Notes under the pieces: model-generated | Told to the model about the DNA's origin: nothing | Seen by the model: the letters and a program-made list of their open reading frames with translations, nothing else | Database searches by the model: none | NCBI GenBank assembly: GCA_921293015.1 | Contig: OV121089.1 | Coordinates: forward strand, 42,146,520 to 42,210,519 | From: Phorcus lineatus | Taxonomy: Eukaryota; Mollusca; Gastropoda; Trochida; Trochidae | Direction of reading: 5' to 3' | Length of the DNA stretch: 64,000 nucleotides | Translations under genes and position numbers: made by a program | In this document: positions 1 through 10,082 of the stretch, piece after piece | Layout: every line of letters begins with the position of its first letter | Numbering within the stretch: position 1 is the stretch's first letter

Positions 1-431
1 TGGAGTCATATATGCCAAACTTAATCAATGGTGTCATTTGATCGCGAAGTATCGACACATTTTAAAGTTTATTGTTTTTTACAGTGACAATATGAGGGTA
101 GAACGTCGCAATAATGATCGAAAACCGGACAGTGGTGCGCGTCAAATAGACAAATGTAATTTTGGAGACTTATCTAAAACAACCAGGAGGGCAGTTAGGA
201 GTTGATAGCGTTTGCTAGGGTATATGACTAGTATCCAAGTATATTGGACATGCTATCTACACCTCTGTGCATTTATAAGGCTGTTTTTAGATTTTCATGG
301 AAAACCAGTATTTGTCATATATATGTCTTTTGGACATGAAAAATTAAGATGTTTTGACTTTATGTCACCACATGACTTTTAGGTTCGTATCAAAGGTAAA
401 TAATATGTTATGAAAATCACGGAGTGGCTCT
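1..431 (+). mobile_element. TTAA-family MITE, copy 1 (left end cut by window)
   Basis: This is a non-autonomous DNA element about 470 bp long in full copies. The right end reads TCACGGAGTGGCTCT and is followed by TTAA at 432-435. The left inverted terminal repeat lies outside the window. Copies with the same ends and interior occur at 21249-21718, 37128-38321 and 45160-45635, and diverged reverse-orientation copies at 22101-22554 and 25209-25674. TTAA at both ends of the full copies suggests TTAA-targeting transposition as in piggyBac or Kolobok; the superfamily is an inference. No transposase is encoded. Confidence 0.8.
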
Positions 432-435
432 TTAA

Positions 436-1234
436 TGTTTGTGAATCTAAATGTTCATGATTAATGTATGAGACTGTTGTTGCAACCCTCTATTTACTAA
501 CTGCAATTTATAGTGTAAAATTCCTACAGGCCTACTGTTCAGCAGGTGGGACTGAAAATTACTCTCATGTTAGATTCCCAAAATTAGATATTTGAAAGAA
601 TTGTTTAAATTTGAAAAAAAGAAAATAAATATTTGTCTCTGTAACTTCATTTTCTTAATGAAATTTTTCAGACCTGTCATAGAATTGTCTGATGCTGGAC
701 TTGCCTTGTATCCAATATCAGGATGATGATGAAGTATGTTTATGGTGATTAATCATCTAGCCTACTGTTTTATTACTTGTTTGCAGGTTAGGGCCCTCAG
801 TTCTCTAGTGGTATGGTGACAGTCGATTACCTTGGTAACGAGGGGAACGCTCTGGATTGTGGATGGTATTTGAGATGAATTTTGATATGAAGAGGAGACA
901 GAACAACCAACTTGATACTCATTAGTATTCATACTTATCACAGCATCAAGTGGCGGTATATTCATGGGGGTTGAATCTTATGTTATCCCAATTGATTTTC
1001 ATGAATTGATTTTCCTCAGACTATGGTTGGCTTCACTATCGAGTGAATTAATGTTGTAAATGATAGAATATTTCAAGATCATTATGTGAGTGAAAAAATT
1101 ACTGTGGATTCAATATGCCTTATGGAATCGAGAAGGAATAACTAGTATCCAATTGATTTGACTAAACAGAAACTTATAATCCCCTTGTGCTAAACTTGTT
1201 TCTTAAGTTCACATGTAACTGGTGCAGTTCGTTA
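436..1234. other. 5' flank of the galactosyltransferase gene, no recognised feature
   Basis: No coding exon, repeat or RNA gene is recognised here. The stretch is AT-rich and would hold the promoter and 5' UTR of the gene starting at 1235. A GTG 48 bases upstream is open in the same frame (1187), but a GTG start is unlikely in an animal nuclear gene. Confidence 0.5.
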
Positions 1235-2230
1235 ATGGGATACCTTCGAAACATCTGCAGACTGCGTTCATGGGGATGCCGAGCTGCTCTGTTCACTGGC
1301 ATCATTTTGTGTCTGATCACTGTTCATCAAAACGTCTGTAGATATGTTAACCTGTCACCATGTTGTGCTAAAGAGCCAATCACCATGCAGCCTCAATCTC
1401 GATCAAATGTGACGGGAAACGGTTTTCTCAAGAACATTAAGTTCCGGATTAATTCCCACCAGTGTCAAGGTCAACCTAAGTGGCTTGTGATTGGTGTAAT
1501 CTCAGGTGTAGAAGACTTCGAGGAACGGGATGTGGTACGCAAGACTTGGGGATCTGTTGTGAAGAAGTCTGACCTCCCAATGGCGCTTGTGTTTGTTCTT
1601 GGTGAGAAACAGGATTTGAAGACGTCCATGCGACTTGCCCTGGAAGAGGAGCAAGTACAGAACCAGGATATTGTCCAGTTGGACGCAGCGGATACTTACT
1701 CAAATCTAGTTCTGAAGAGCATTGGTTTTCTCAAATGGGCAACAGAGTTTTGTAATGGTTTCAAGCATCTGTTGAAGGTTGACAGTGATGTATTTTTGAA
1801 TATGCATAATTTAATCAAAGTTATTGAAATGGTTCAAACAGAGCCAAAGTTTATAATGGGTCAAGTGTTCAGAGACTCAAAACCAAATAGGAATAAAAAA
1901 TCAAAACATTTCGTTTCAATGAATGATTTTCCTGAAACACGTTACCCAACCTACATCACAGGTGCAGCTTACGTCATATCTGGAATGATGGCTCGTGAAC
2001 TCGTAACTGTCATGGATAAAACACCTCTAGTTGTCGTTGAAGATGTCTTCATCACAGGATTGTGTGCAAGACAGGTTGGAGGCGTGTTTATTGGTGACTG
2101 TGGGTTCTCATACCATGATTTACCCTTGAATGAAGTCATGAACTACCCAAACAGAGTGATATTCCATGGCTTCAAGAAAGAACAGTTCTACAGTCTTTGG
2201 AAACAAATGAATATGATCAAGACAGAATGA
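1235..2230 (+). CDS. Beta-1,3-galactosyltransferase-like enzyme, GT31 family
   Basis: An intronless 331-aa type II Golgi glycosyltransferase. In this family the enzymes transfer galactose or N-acetylhexosamine in beta-1,3 linkage onto glycoprotein or glycolipid acceptors. A short basic cytosolic tail (residues 1-16) precedes one membrane segment (about 14-30). The luminal domain shows GT31 hallmarks in order: RDVVRKTWG, VFVLGE, an LDAADTYSNLVLKS block, then a DxD-type metal site written DSD (residues 183-185) in LLKVDSDVFLN, YPTYITGAAYVIS, and VEDVFITGLCA (E269-D270). N58-V-T60 is a possible glycosylation site. I chose the first ATG (1235), which puts the membrane anchor in the usual place. 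Length and single-exon structure are normal for B3GALT genes. Acceptor specificity cannot be read from the sequence, and a B3GNT-type activity is possible. Confidence 0.9.
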   Translation: MGYLRNICRLRSWGCRAALFTGIILCLITVHQNVCRYVNLSPCCAKEPITMQPQSRSNVTGNGFLKNIKFRINSHQCQGQPKWLVIGVISGVEDFEERDVVRKTWGSVVKKSDLPMALVFVLGEKQDLKTSMRLALEEEQVQNQDIVQLDAADTYSNLVLKSIGFLKWATEFCNGFKHLLKVDSDVFLNMHNLIKVIEMVQTEPKFIMGQVFRDSKPNRNKKSKHFVSMNDFPETRYPTYITGAAYVISGMMARELVTVMDKTPLVVVEDVFITGLCARQVGGVFIGDCGFSYHDLPLNEVMNYPNRVIFHGFKKEQFYSLWKQMNMIKTE

Positions 2231-2341
2231 AAGTTGTTGATAATCTGGTTAAGAGAACCCTCTCCTAAAAGAATGAGAATGGTTATTCTTTCCTTTATAT
2301 CACTTGTTAATACAATAATATGGGACCTCACATTAACATGA

Positions 2342-2347
2342 AATAAA
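2342..2347 (+). terminator. Candidate poly(A) signal AATAAA
   Basis: The first AATAAA downstream of the galactosyltransferase stop, about 110 bases into the 3' flank. A second one at 2658-2663 is an equally good alternative for a longer 3' UTR. Confidence 0.45.
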
Positions 2348-2657
2348 CTTCATATTTTCCAAGTCTTTTCTTTGATACCTTCTTCTTAATTTTTTTTTAT
2401 GAAAAATATGTATGCCTTTAAAATACCATATTATGATGTACTTTCTAATCATATTTATTCACAGGTTTGTAAGGCTAATATTCCTGTAATGTAACCTGAA
2501 ATCAAAGTGAAGTTTCCTACCTAGAGCTTTAACGGCTCAGGTTATGTTGGTTTCTTTTTATTTAAGGAAAAATATTTATGTTTATCAATATATTGTTAAG
2601 TTGTAAGTGAATATGTTGAATATAAATGAGATTTGTTGATGTGTCGGTTTTATACTG

Positions 2658-2663
2658 AATAAA
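2658..2663 (+). terminator. Candidate distal poly(A) signal AATAAA
   Basis: The second AATAAA after the galactosyltransferase stop. Which site is used cannot be told from sequence. Confidence 0.4.
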
Positions 2664-2669
2664 CATTGG

Positions 2670-3443
2670 ACTGAACCTTTTGGAGTACTTGAAATCGACA
2701 AAGCTGAAACAAGTCCTTCAAGAAGTTGAAGTTCCTGGCTTTTTCCATATATTTAGGGGGATGGGGGAGGCGCAAATATACTTCTTGAGAAATTGATTTT
2801 TTTTTACTTATTAAGAATCATTTTTTAAGGATTTTACTTTGAAGACTTGCTTCTCTATTTTTTTTTCTCTCTGAGTTGCCAGACAGCTTCCATTAAACTT
2901 CAGCCCTATGGGTTGAGCAATATTGGAAGAGAAGTAAAAAATGTAATGTATGAACTGTCAACAATGATGATCCACACCATTGACCAATCTGGCTTTATAG
3001 GCTTTAGGATTTAAAAGATATTGGCCACTTGCTAAAGATAAACTTCTCCCTAGGGCATTGTTTGTGCCTGTTTCATTGGACTTTTGGACCATTTTTCCTG
3101 CAACAAGTAAACTTGATTGTCCTATCCTATCATTATTCTTCTTGAAGTTGATTCAGACCACAATAAAATGAGCTGCGGCCAAACTATTGATTTGGAGCCA
3201 TGGAGCAAGGTTTACATTAGCAAATGATTGAGTGGTGTAAATTATGGCTTGCAGGGTAAGTTTGCAAAAGGTAGGCTATCCTAGCTGACTGAGAGGATTA
3301 TAGCACATCTTAATTCTCTTAAGACCTTTATACCTGAGAGACATCTTAAATCTCAACCTCATGATCCATAGCACAACACAATTACAAATACAGATTTACA
3401 AACAAGTGTTTGCCACTAACATGGCAATGTCCCCCGCCGTTTA
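2670..3443. other. Intergenic, nothing recognised
   Basis: AT-rich sequence with short homopolymer runs and a G-rich patch near 2755-2770. No exon or repeat family is recognised. Confidence 0.5.
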
Positions 3444-3615
3444 AGAAATAGAGTAGCCTCAACCATCATGTGTTTTGCAATAAAGTATAGTTTTGCCCTG
3501 AACTATTATAGTTAAAGCACGAGGCCGAAGGCCGAGTGGTTTGACGTTAATAATAGTTCAGGGCAAAACTATACTTTATTGCAAAACACATGATGGTTGA
3601 GGCTACTCTATTTCT
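3444..3615. repeat. Fold-back repeat with 66-bp perfect arms
   Basis: The left arm 3444-3509 and right arm 3550-3615 are exact reverse complements, separated by a 40-base loop. The loop carries GGCCGAAGGCC. Such a hairpin is typical of a fold-back MITE. The sequence TATACTTTAT from the arm recurs at about 3781-3790, so the element may extend to about 3840. Confidence 0.85.
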
Positions 3616-3870
3616 TTTCTAGCATGTCGATTTTAACTCGTGTAAATCATATTTCAGCCAAAAATAACTTAAATGAAATTAATCGAATTTGGCAGTTAAT
3701 TGAAAATGCTCGACCAGGGCCATAACCAGTGACGTCATAACGTTATTGTTGTTGACGTCATGAGTCGTCATTCAAAAACTATACTTTATCGCGGAATAAA
3801 GGATAGGCGGCGCCTTTGATCTTTACCGCAACAATGCTAGAATATGAGATATTTAGGGGGTAGGCTTATT

Positions 3871-4111
3871 GAGATATCGCGTTAACAATCTATTACAAAG
3901 TGGTCAATGTGTCGTGGTGACTTTGAAAATGAGGTTACGGTCACCAATGTCGACTGGCATCTGAGTCTTCCTCCATTGAAGGCTGTCACCATGCATGCAA
4001 ATATGAACACTCTAGGTGCTAAACTTTACGAGATATCATGTTAAAAATGTATTACAAAGTGATGACAGTGTTGTGGTGACCTTTGAAATGAGGTGAAGGT
4101 CACCAATGTCC
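3871..4111. repeat. Two-copy tandem duplication, period about 159 bp
   Basis: Similar blocks start with GAGATATC at 3871 and 4030. They share ATTACAAAGTG, GTGGTGAC and GGTCACCAATGTC in the same order, with substitutions and small indels. No coding potential. Confidence 0.65.
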
Positions 4112-5865
4112 ATATAATGGCGCAAGTTATGCCTCGACGGTTAGGCTGCTTGAGGTAAGCCCTACTGTCACAGTGGATACCAGGAGTTCTGGGTGTTCTC
4201 TGTACCCGAGATACATCCAACCATCGGTGATCCACCTCAATAACAAATACATATTTTTGAAAAAAGCTTTTATTTGTATTAAATTTCTAACACAATCAAA
4301 ATAAATAATATAAAAGGCAAGATATACATGACACTAGGATGGTATACTTGTCAAATAAATTCAGATCTATCATAAATGAAGACACTACAGTGGCATTATG
4401 TTGGCAAGCACTATAATAAGAATCCCATATTAAAATATGAAAATATCAGATCAGATCCGGAACTGCATAAAATTGCAAGTTAACATTTGTTCTAAATGCC
4501 ATGTTCATAATAAACATCTTCAATAATCCAAGAATTTTCTGCATAACCTTCGATCCATAAAATTTTAAAAACATTTATTTATGAAAGTATAAACATTTTG
4601 TAAAAATGGTAACAACCAAAATATTAAAATCAGACCTTGGATTATTGACAATAATACATCTAAATGCAAAATTAATCAGGCAAGAGAGAACTTAAAACAG
4701 CGCTGGTGGAAAGTGAAAATAGCACTTACCTTCGAGAACAAAATTCAATCATTTACGACAGCTTTAATAAACTCAACAGTTACTACCAAGCATCTGTCCG
4801 ATTAAAAAAGCAGCTCACTACATACAAGTATCAAAAGTATTAACTAGTCATATATAATTCATATATAAAAATATGCATTGTAAAATCACAACCACAACCA
4901 TGCAGTAATAACAAGGACCATCAAATTGCTTGAAAACGGTATATGAATCTATACCAAAACGTCGCTATCAGTACAATAAAGAAGTTGATTATCCATTAAA
5001 ATTCCTTGTCTTCTTTATAACAAGGACCTGTCTAACTAGATTATGACAAATCTTAAGCATATATTTTCATCAAGTTGTTAAAGCAGTTGTATCTGTTTTG
5101 TTTTTTATTTACCTCCAAGAAGTGTAAGCTAAATTTTTATTTGTGAAATATAAGCCTAGTTTACAACTGACAATGAAATGTTCAGAAAGTGAAATAAAAA
5201 CTGAAACTTAAAGAAAAGCTGATTCTATAAAGTCAGAATATCTTCAAATAATAAAGAAAAAGTGTTTCTTCAAATTCAGAAAAGCTTTAGATAATAAAGA
5301 AAAGCTGATTATATCTATATAAACATTTCAGTCTAACTTAAATATGTAACAGAACAAACTTATAAACATCAACATTATTGAAATATTTCAAAACCAAAAA
5401 GATCAAACATTTACAAATTATAAAGAAAACATTTCACAAATTTCAACCAAGTAAATGTTTTGAACATAGCATTAACAAACAATTAACATGCTCAAACAAC
5501 AAACTACTCACTCACTAAATAATGGTGACGACAATTTCTTCCCAAAAGGAGATGTTATTCAAAATGAAGAGATTAAACGAAAAATTTTATCTCCAAAATG
5601 AACAAGCTATAGCACTTTGATTGATGAGACATATAACACTTCAAGCAAATATATGAAAAAACTAGAAAAATCAAAATCATTGACATTACACAACTTTGAT
5701 GTGTAAATTGTTGTGAGTTTTGTCAAAAAGAGTTGTCTCCCTCTAGAGTGAATCGGAATCTGATCAAAACTTAAACTCGACACATCATCATACTGTGCTC
5801 TTCTATTATTCTAAAGAAACACCCTCCCGACCAGTGTCAGTCTTTAGCATGACGTGGCTGGGAAT

Positions 5866-5928
5866 CAAACCAAGCCTCCCTGCAGACAAGCAGACACTTT
5901 ACCAATGAGCTACATGAATCCCTGGTTT
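5866..5928 (-). mobile_element. tRNA-derived SINE head, minus strand
   Basis: Read on the minus strand it has an A-box-like TAGCTCATTGGTAAAGTG followed by a B-box-like GGTTTGATTCCC, the spacing of a pol III internal promoter. The flanks do not close a tRNA acceptor stem, so I call it a SINE relic and not a tRNA gene. Confidence 0.5.
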
Positions 5929-7290
5929 ATACAGCAAAGAGCTTGTATATTTTCTCCAAAAAAATTTTGAATATCAAATAAACTGATTACAAATAAAGTT
6001 TAAGATTTTTAAACCATTATTTCTATTGATCGAAGGTTTGAAATTTGTGACTGAAACTGAGCACTCATTACTCAAATGTAGGCAGAACCTTGTTTGTGTA
6101 GGTTAAAAGAAAGCAACCAATGCTTTCACCGCTTGTGACTCAAGCATGATGACAAATCAAATGGGAGTTTCATTGGATGTATTTCTGAGCATAGCAACAT
6201 AATGATTCATCTAGTTACTTAGATTGAGGTTTATTATGCATTTCAGGGGAAAATAATTTATATGGATTTTTAATATAATACAAAATATTTAAAGATGTCA
6301 GCACATCAACAGTGTAATGGAAATTTAATAGAATTGAATTTTCTACTGAAAACAATTCAATGATTTTTAACAATGGGTGAATTTCTATAATCATGGAATG
6401 ATATTGGTGTTTAACACAAGCCAATAACAGATCAAAGCTAATCAACTGATCTAGTTAAATCTAGCTTGAACAATACATCATCACATCTAGGGAATTACTG
6501 ATTAAAATTGATCATCAAACTCATGTTCAGCCGACATTTGACGATCTTTGGACTGATCAATAAAATGGTGGCAGGTATTTAGTTTTGAACCAAAGAATAC
6601 GAGAATCTTTGGCACTCGTATTCTTTGGCATCTCGGTTATTGTAAAATGCTTTCTTTGGCCCTATGTTTGTCCTTTAAATCCTTTTGTAATTGTTTGACC
6701 TAGTTTCTTAATTTCCTTCAGCACGAATAAAAAAACACATGACATACATTTATATTCAATGTCAATGTCTGCATAGAGTTGATTTTTTCATCATATTTTT
6801 CCACAAAACAAAGGTAACAATCGGCTTTTCTAATAGAGGAGCAAAGGAACAGCGAAACATTCACACTGTCTCGCAATTCAAAGTGCTCAGGCAGATCTCT
6901 TATGATTGGTTGGCTAATGCACATGTGCGACACAGAAAAGGTGAGCACTTCTCTAGATGTAATAGAGAACATCATGACGTAAAATATTACAGCTAGTTTT
7001 AACAAGAATGCTGATCTACAGAAAAGTAAGATAATGTAAGCAGGATGTGCTCGATCATGATGTAAATAAAAATAAACAAAGAGCAAAATATATTTAATTT
7101 CATGCATAAATATTGATGGAAAAAGATTTTTTAAGGAAACTTTGCTGTCAGCAGTTAAGAGAGGAATGTAACTTGAAGCGTGATAATTAATTTTATAGAT
7201 AGATAATTTGTGTAAATAACTCCTGAAGACAATCTGCATGAGCATACATATGCTTCCTAAACTGTTTTGCGCTGTAGTTGTACATAAGTG

Positions 7291-7292
<2 letters not shown>

Positions 7293-7340
<48 letters not shown>
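7293..7340. repeat. (TA)n microsatellite
   Basis: About 48 bases of uninterrupted alternating A and T. Confidence 0.95.
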
Positions 7341-7343
<3 letters not shown>

Positions 7344-10082
7344 TTTAACAAATGAAGATGAAACATTGTTTTAGAATATTTACAAGATTGAACTTTACAA
7401 CAAACTATGATTGAAGTAGCATGCACTGAATATATCACAAACTTAAAGAAAAAACTTGACATGTTATAACAAAATCATAAATTTTTCACATTATTGCCAT
7501 CCTTTTGGAGATTGGCCGCATAATGAATAACTTATCTTTACCATATTCTCTCTGCACTGTAAAAAGAACCCTTAAAATATCGAAATCTACTGGCAAATAC
7601 ATTAAACATGACCAAAACAAGGACAAATGGAAAATTTCTAATCAATAAAATCTACATTCATTTACATTTAAAGCAACTTTAAGTGTTTAAAAGACACAAA
7701 TATAATGGTCAAGCATCATTGTAAATACAATCCCAATAATGACGGTCAAACAGGTGACCATTGGTCTACAAGAATGGACAGAATCATCAAGGCCCCTGTA
7801 CCACCGATGTATGAAAAGCACCACTAACGTGAAGATATGTACATATATTGTGGAAAATGATCACATGTTTAATTGAAACCTTTAATGAACTTAAAGGGAA
7901 ATATTTAGACAATCTTTATAATTACTAGACTCACAGAAGTTGGTTCAGCTTTTTTTTATATTTCTTACCGTTATTGAAGGAAATGAATTAGAACATACAT
8001 TTTTTTATGTCTGGCTTAAGAGGGCAATGGTACTTGTATTATTTGGTTTGTAGTCGGTCAAAGACTAAATTTATTGTCTTTCAAATATTTTATTTTAAAT
8101 ATAAATTTCTGGAAAGCTTTCAAAGGGAAATGTTTATCCTACAATCTCAAAGAGTACCCCCTGGATTCAAGGTTAACTGAGATATTTCCGAATCAGGTAC
8201 ATTGAAGAATAAGAGACTTAACACAGGGTTAGATATCCATACACATGTACAGATTCAAACATAATATCCTGTAGCAGGATAGTAGACATAACTGGATGGT
8301 TTTGGTAAAGACACACGACATTCCAAAACTTTTCAACATTTCAGTATCACAACCCACAAACAATAAAATGAGTTAATATCAACATATTTATATCAAAAGG
8401 TGTTTTCATTGAAATTTAAACATGTAAAATAAGGCATCAAAGTACATTTACAATTAAAATGCAATATTGCTTTTTAATCATTATCACATGAATAAGAATT
8501 AACATTATGGTAAAAAAGAGTTCAATAACTTTCAAAAAACAGTAACCAACATTTGAAAGTCAAAAGAAAAAATTCTTTTAAGCACCAAAATGTTACAAAC
8601 AAAATTTGCATATATATATATGAATACCTGAATATAAGTGAATATTTTACAATTTCATAATTAATTTGTCGAGACAATTAATAACAAGGACTTGAAACAT
8701 TTTCAACTTAAAATGTTTTTGTTCAATAAATATCAGAGTAACCATTTCATTTGAAATGTTTGTCAACAAAGAAATAATATACAGCAACACTTTCCTCACA
8801 ACAAGAAGAAGTAACCAAATATATGCCAAATATCTAATATCTTATATAACATTTAGACTCTCCCCATAAGATTCATTAATGTAAAAGTATCAATACAAAT
8901 TGCGCTACTAAAAAGGATGGAAATTGTGCATTCAAAAATAATTAACCTATGAGTTGTTCAAAAGCTAAAATAAATGACATGATAGTGACTATTCAGTATA
9001 ATAAATACAATGATGCAATGCCAAGAAAGTGCAATAGTTTGGTAGCCATAGATATTTATAACATGAATATACAATGAAGATGTCATGTGTTAAATCAAGA
9101 CAATAACTACTATGTTTCATAATACATGCTAAAACTGTGAAAATTAAAATAAGCTAAAGCAGCTGTCTCATACATTATCAGGCTTTGTCAGACCAATTAT
9201 GATTCCGAATGAAAAATTTTCAGGGATCAGGAAAGGTAGGCGTAAAGGGCCATTTTTCACATTCAATGAAAAAATGGCACATTAGAATTAGAAATTTAAC
9301 TGTTGATTCAAAGGGGAGCAGCCCATTCGAAAATCCGAAAATGACTAAAAGCCTTTAGATAGCCCATTGTAAAAGGTGTCTTTCCCAATTCCTGAGTTTA
9401 TAATATAGGACAGGGTGTCTTGAAGCTCCTTAAGACTAAGAATGTTGTTTATGCCATTAAAAGACCCTGTTTTTGTCATCTTGGCACCAAAGAGTTAAAC
9501 TCTCTGTTAGACTTCAAGTCATTTGGAAGTACGCTATCAATAAATCTATAATTGAAAAATTCATCAAATTTACAACACATAAGTCATTGATGTCAGTTAT
9601 TTCTCCTCACAACTCAAGAATATCAACAAGAGATGACCAAGTCATCTGAGTACTAAGATCTTAATGAAGTACTAATGGCAGTTAAGATAATAATTTGTTC
9701 AAAGGTAAAATAGATTTTGAAATTTTATGACAATACAAGATGCCAATATTTTTGAAAATTTACATTATAGAAAATTCTGCTTTTGAAATGTGAATTGATT
9801 TTTTATGCTTTAAGGATTGGATATTCATTAACTTTTGCTCCCTCTAGAGAATCAAATAAATTCCTGTGACACACTGTAACCTTGGCAAGCATAATAGGAA
9901 CAACCCTTGATAGGGGTTTCGCCATCAAGATCATGCAATTATATATGAAAAATAAACAACTTTCAAATACAATTCACCTGTCAGACTGAAACATTTTGAA
10001 TAAGTAATGAGAAACAAGAACATTGTCAATGTGACCAAAGGTTAAAATAACAAGTAATAAAGAATCAGTATAGTTTTGAGAC

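Larger units (their letters stand above)
4112..10082. other. Long AT-rich non-coding stretch downstream of the claudin-like gene
   Basis: Nearly 6 kb with no recognisable exon. It lies 3' of the minus-strand claudin-like gene. A minus-strand AATAAA at 4269-4274 sits at its far edge, where the composition changes, so part of it may be a very long 3' UTR; closer minus-strand AATAAA motifs exist (for example around 8068 and 8090). It contains one tRNA-like SINE fragment (5866-5928), a TA dinucleotide run (7293-7340), and a small hairpin at 6593-6630 with arms CCAAAGAATACGAG/CTCGTATTCTTTGG. Confidence 0.4.

Noticed and set aside
1187..1234. Upstream GTG-started extension of the galactosyltransferase
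   Set aside because: GTG starts are not expected in an animal nuclear gene; the ATG at 1235 gives normal type II topology.
6718..7245. 175-codon minus-strand open frame
   Set aside because: Low-complexity, AT-driven composition, no domain signal, next to a TA microsatellite; likely chance.
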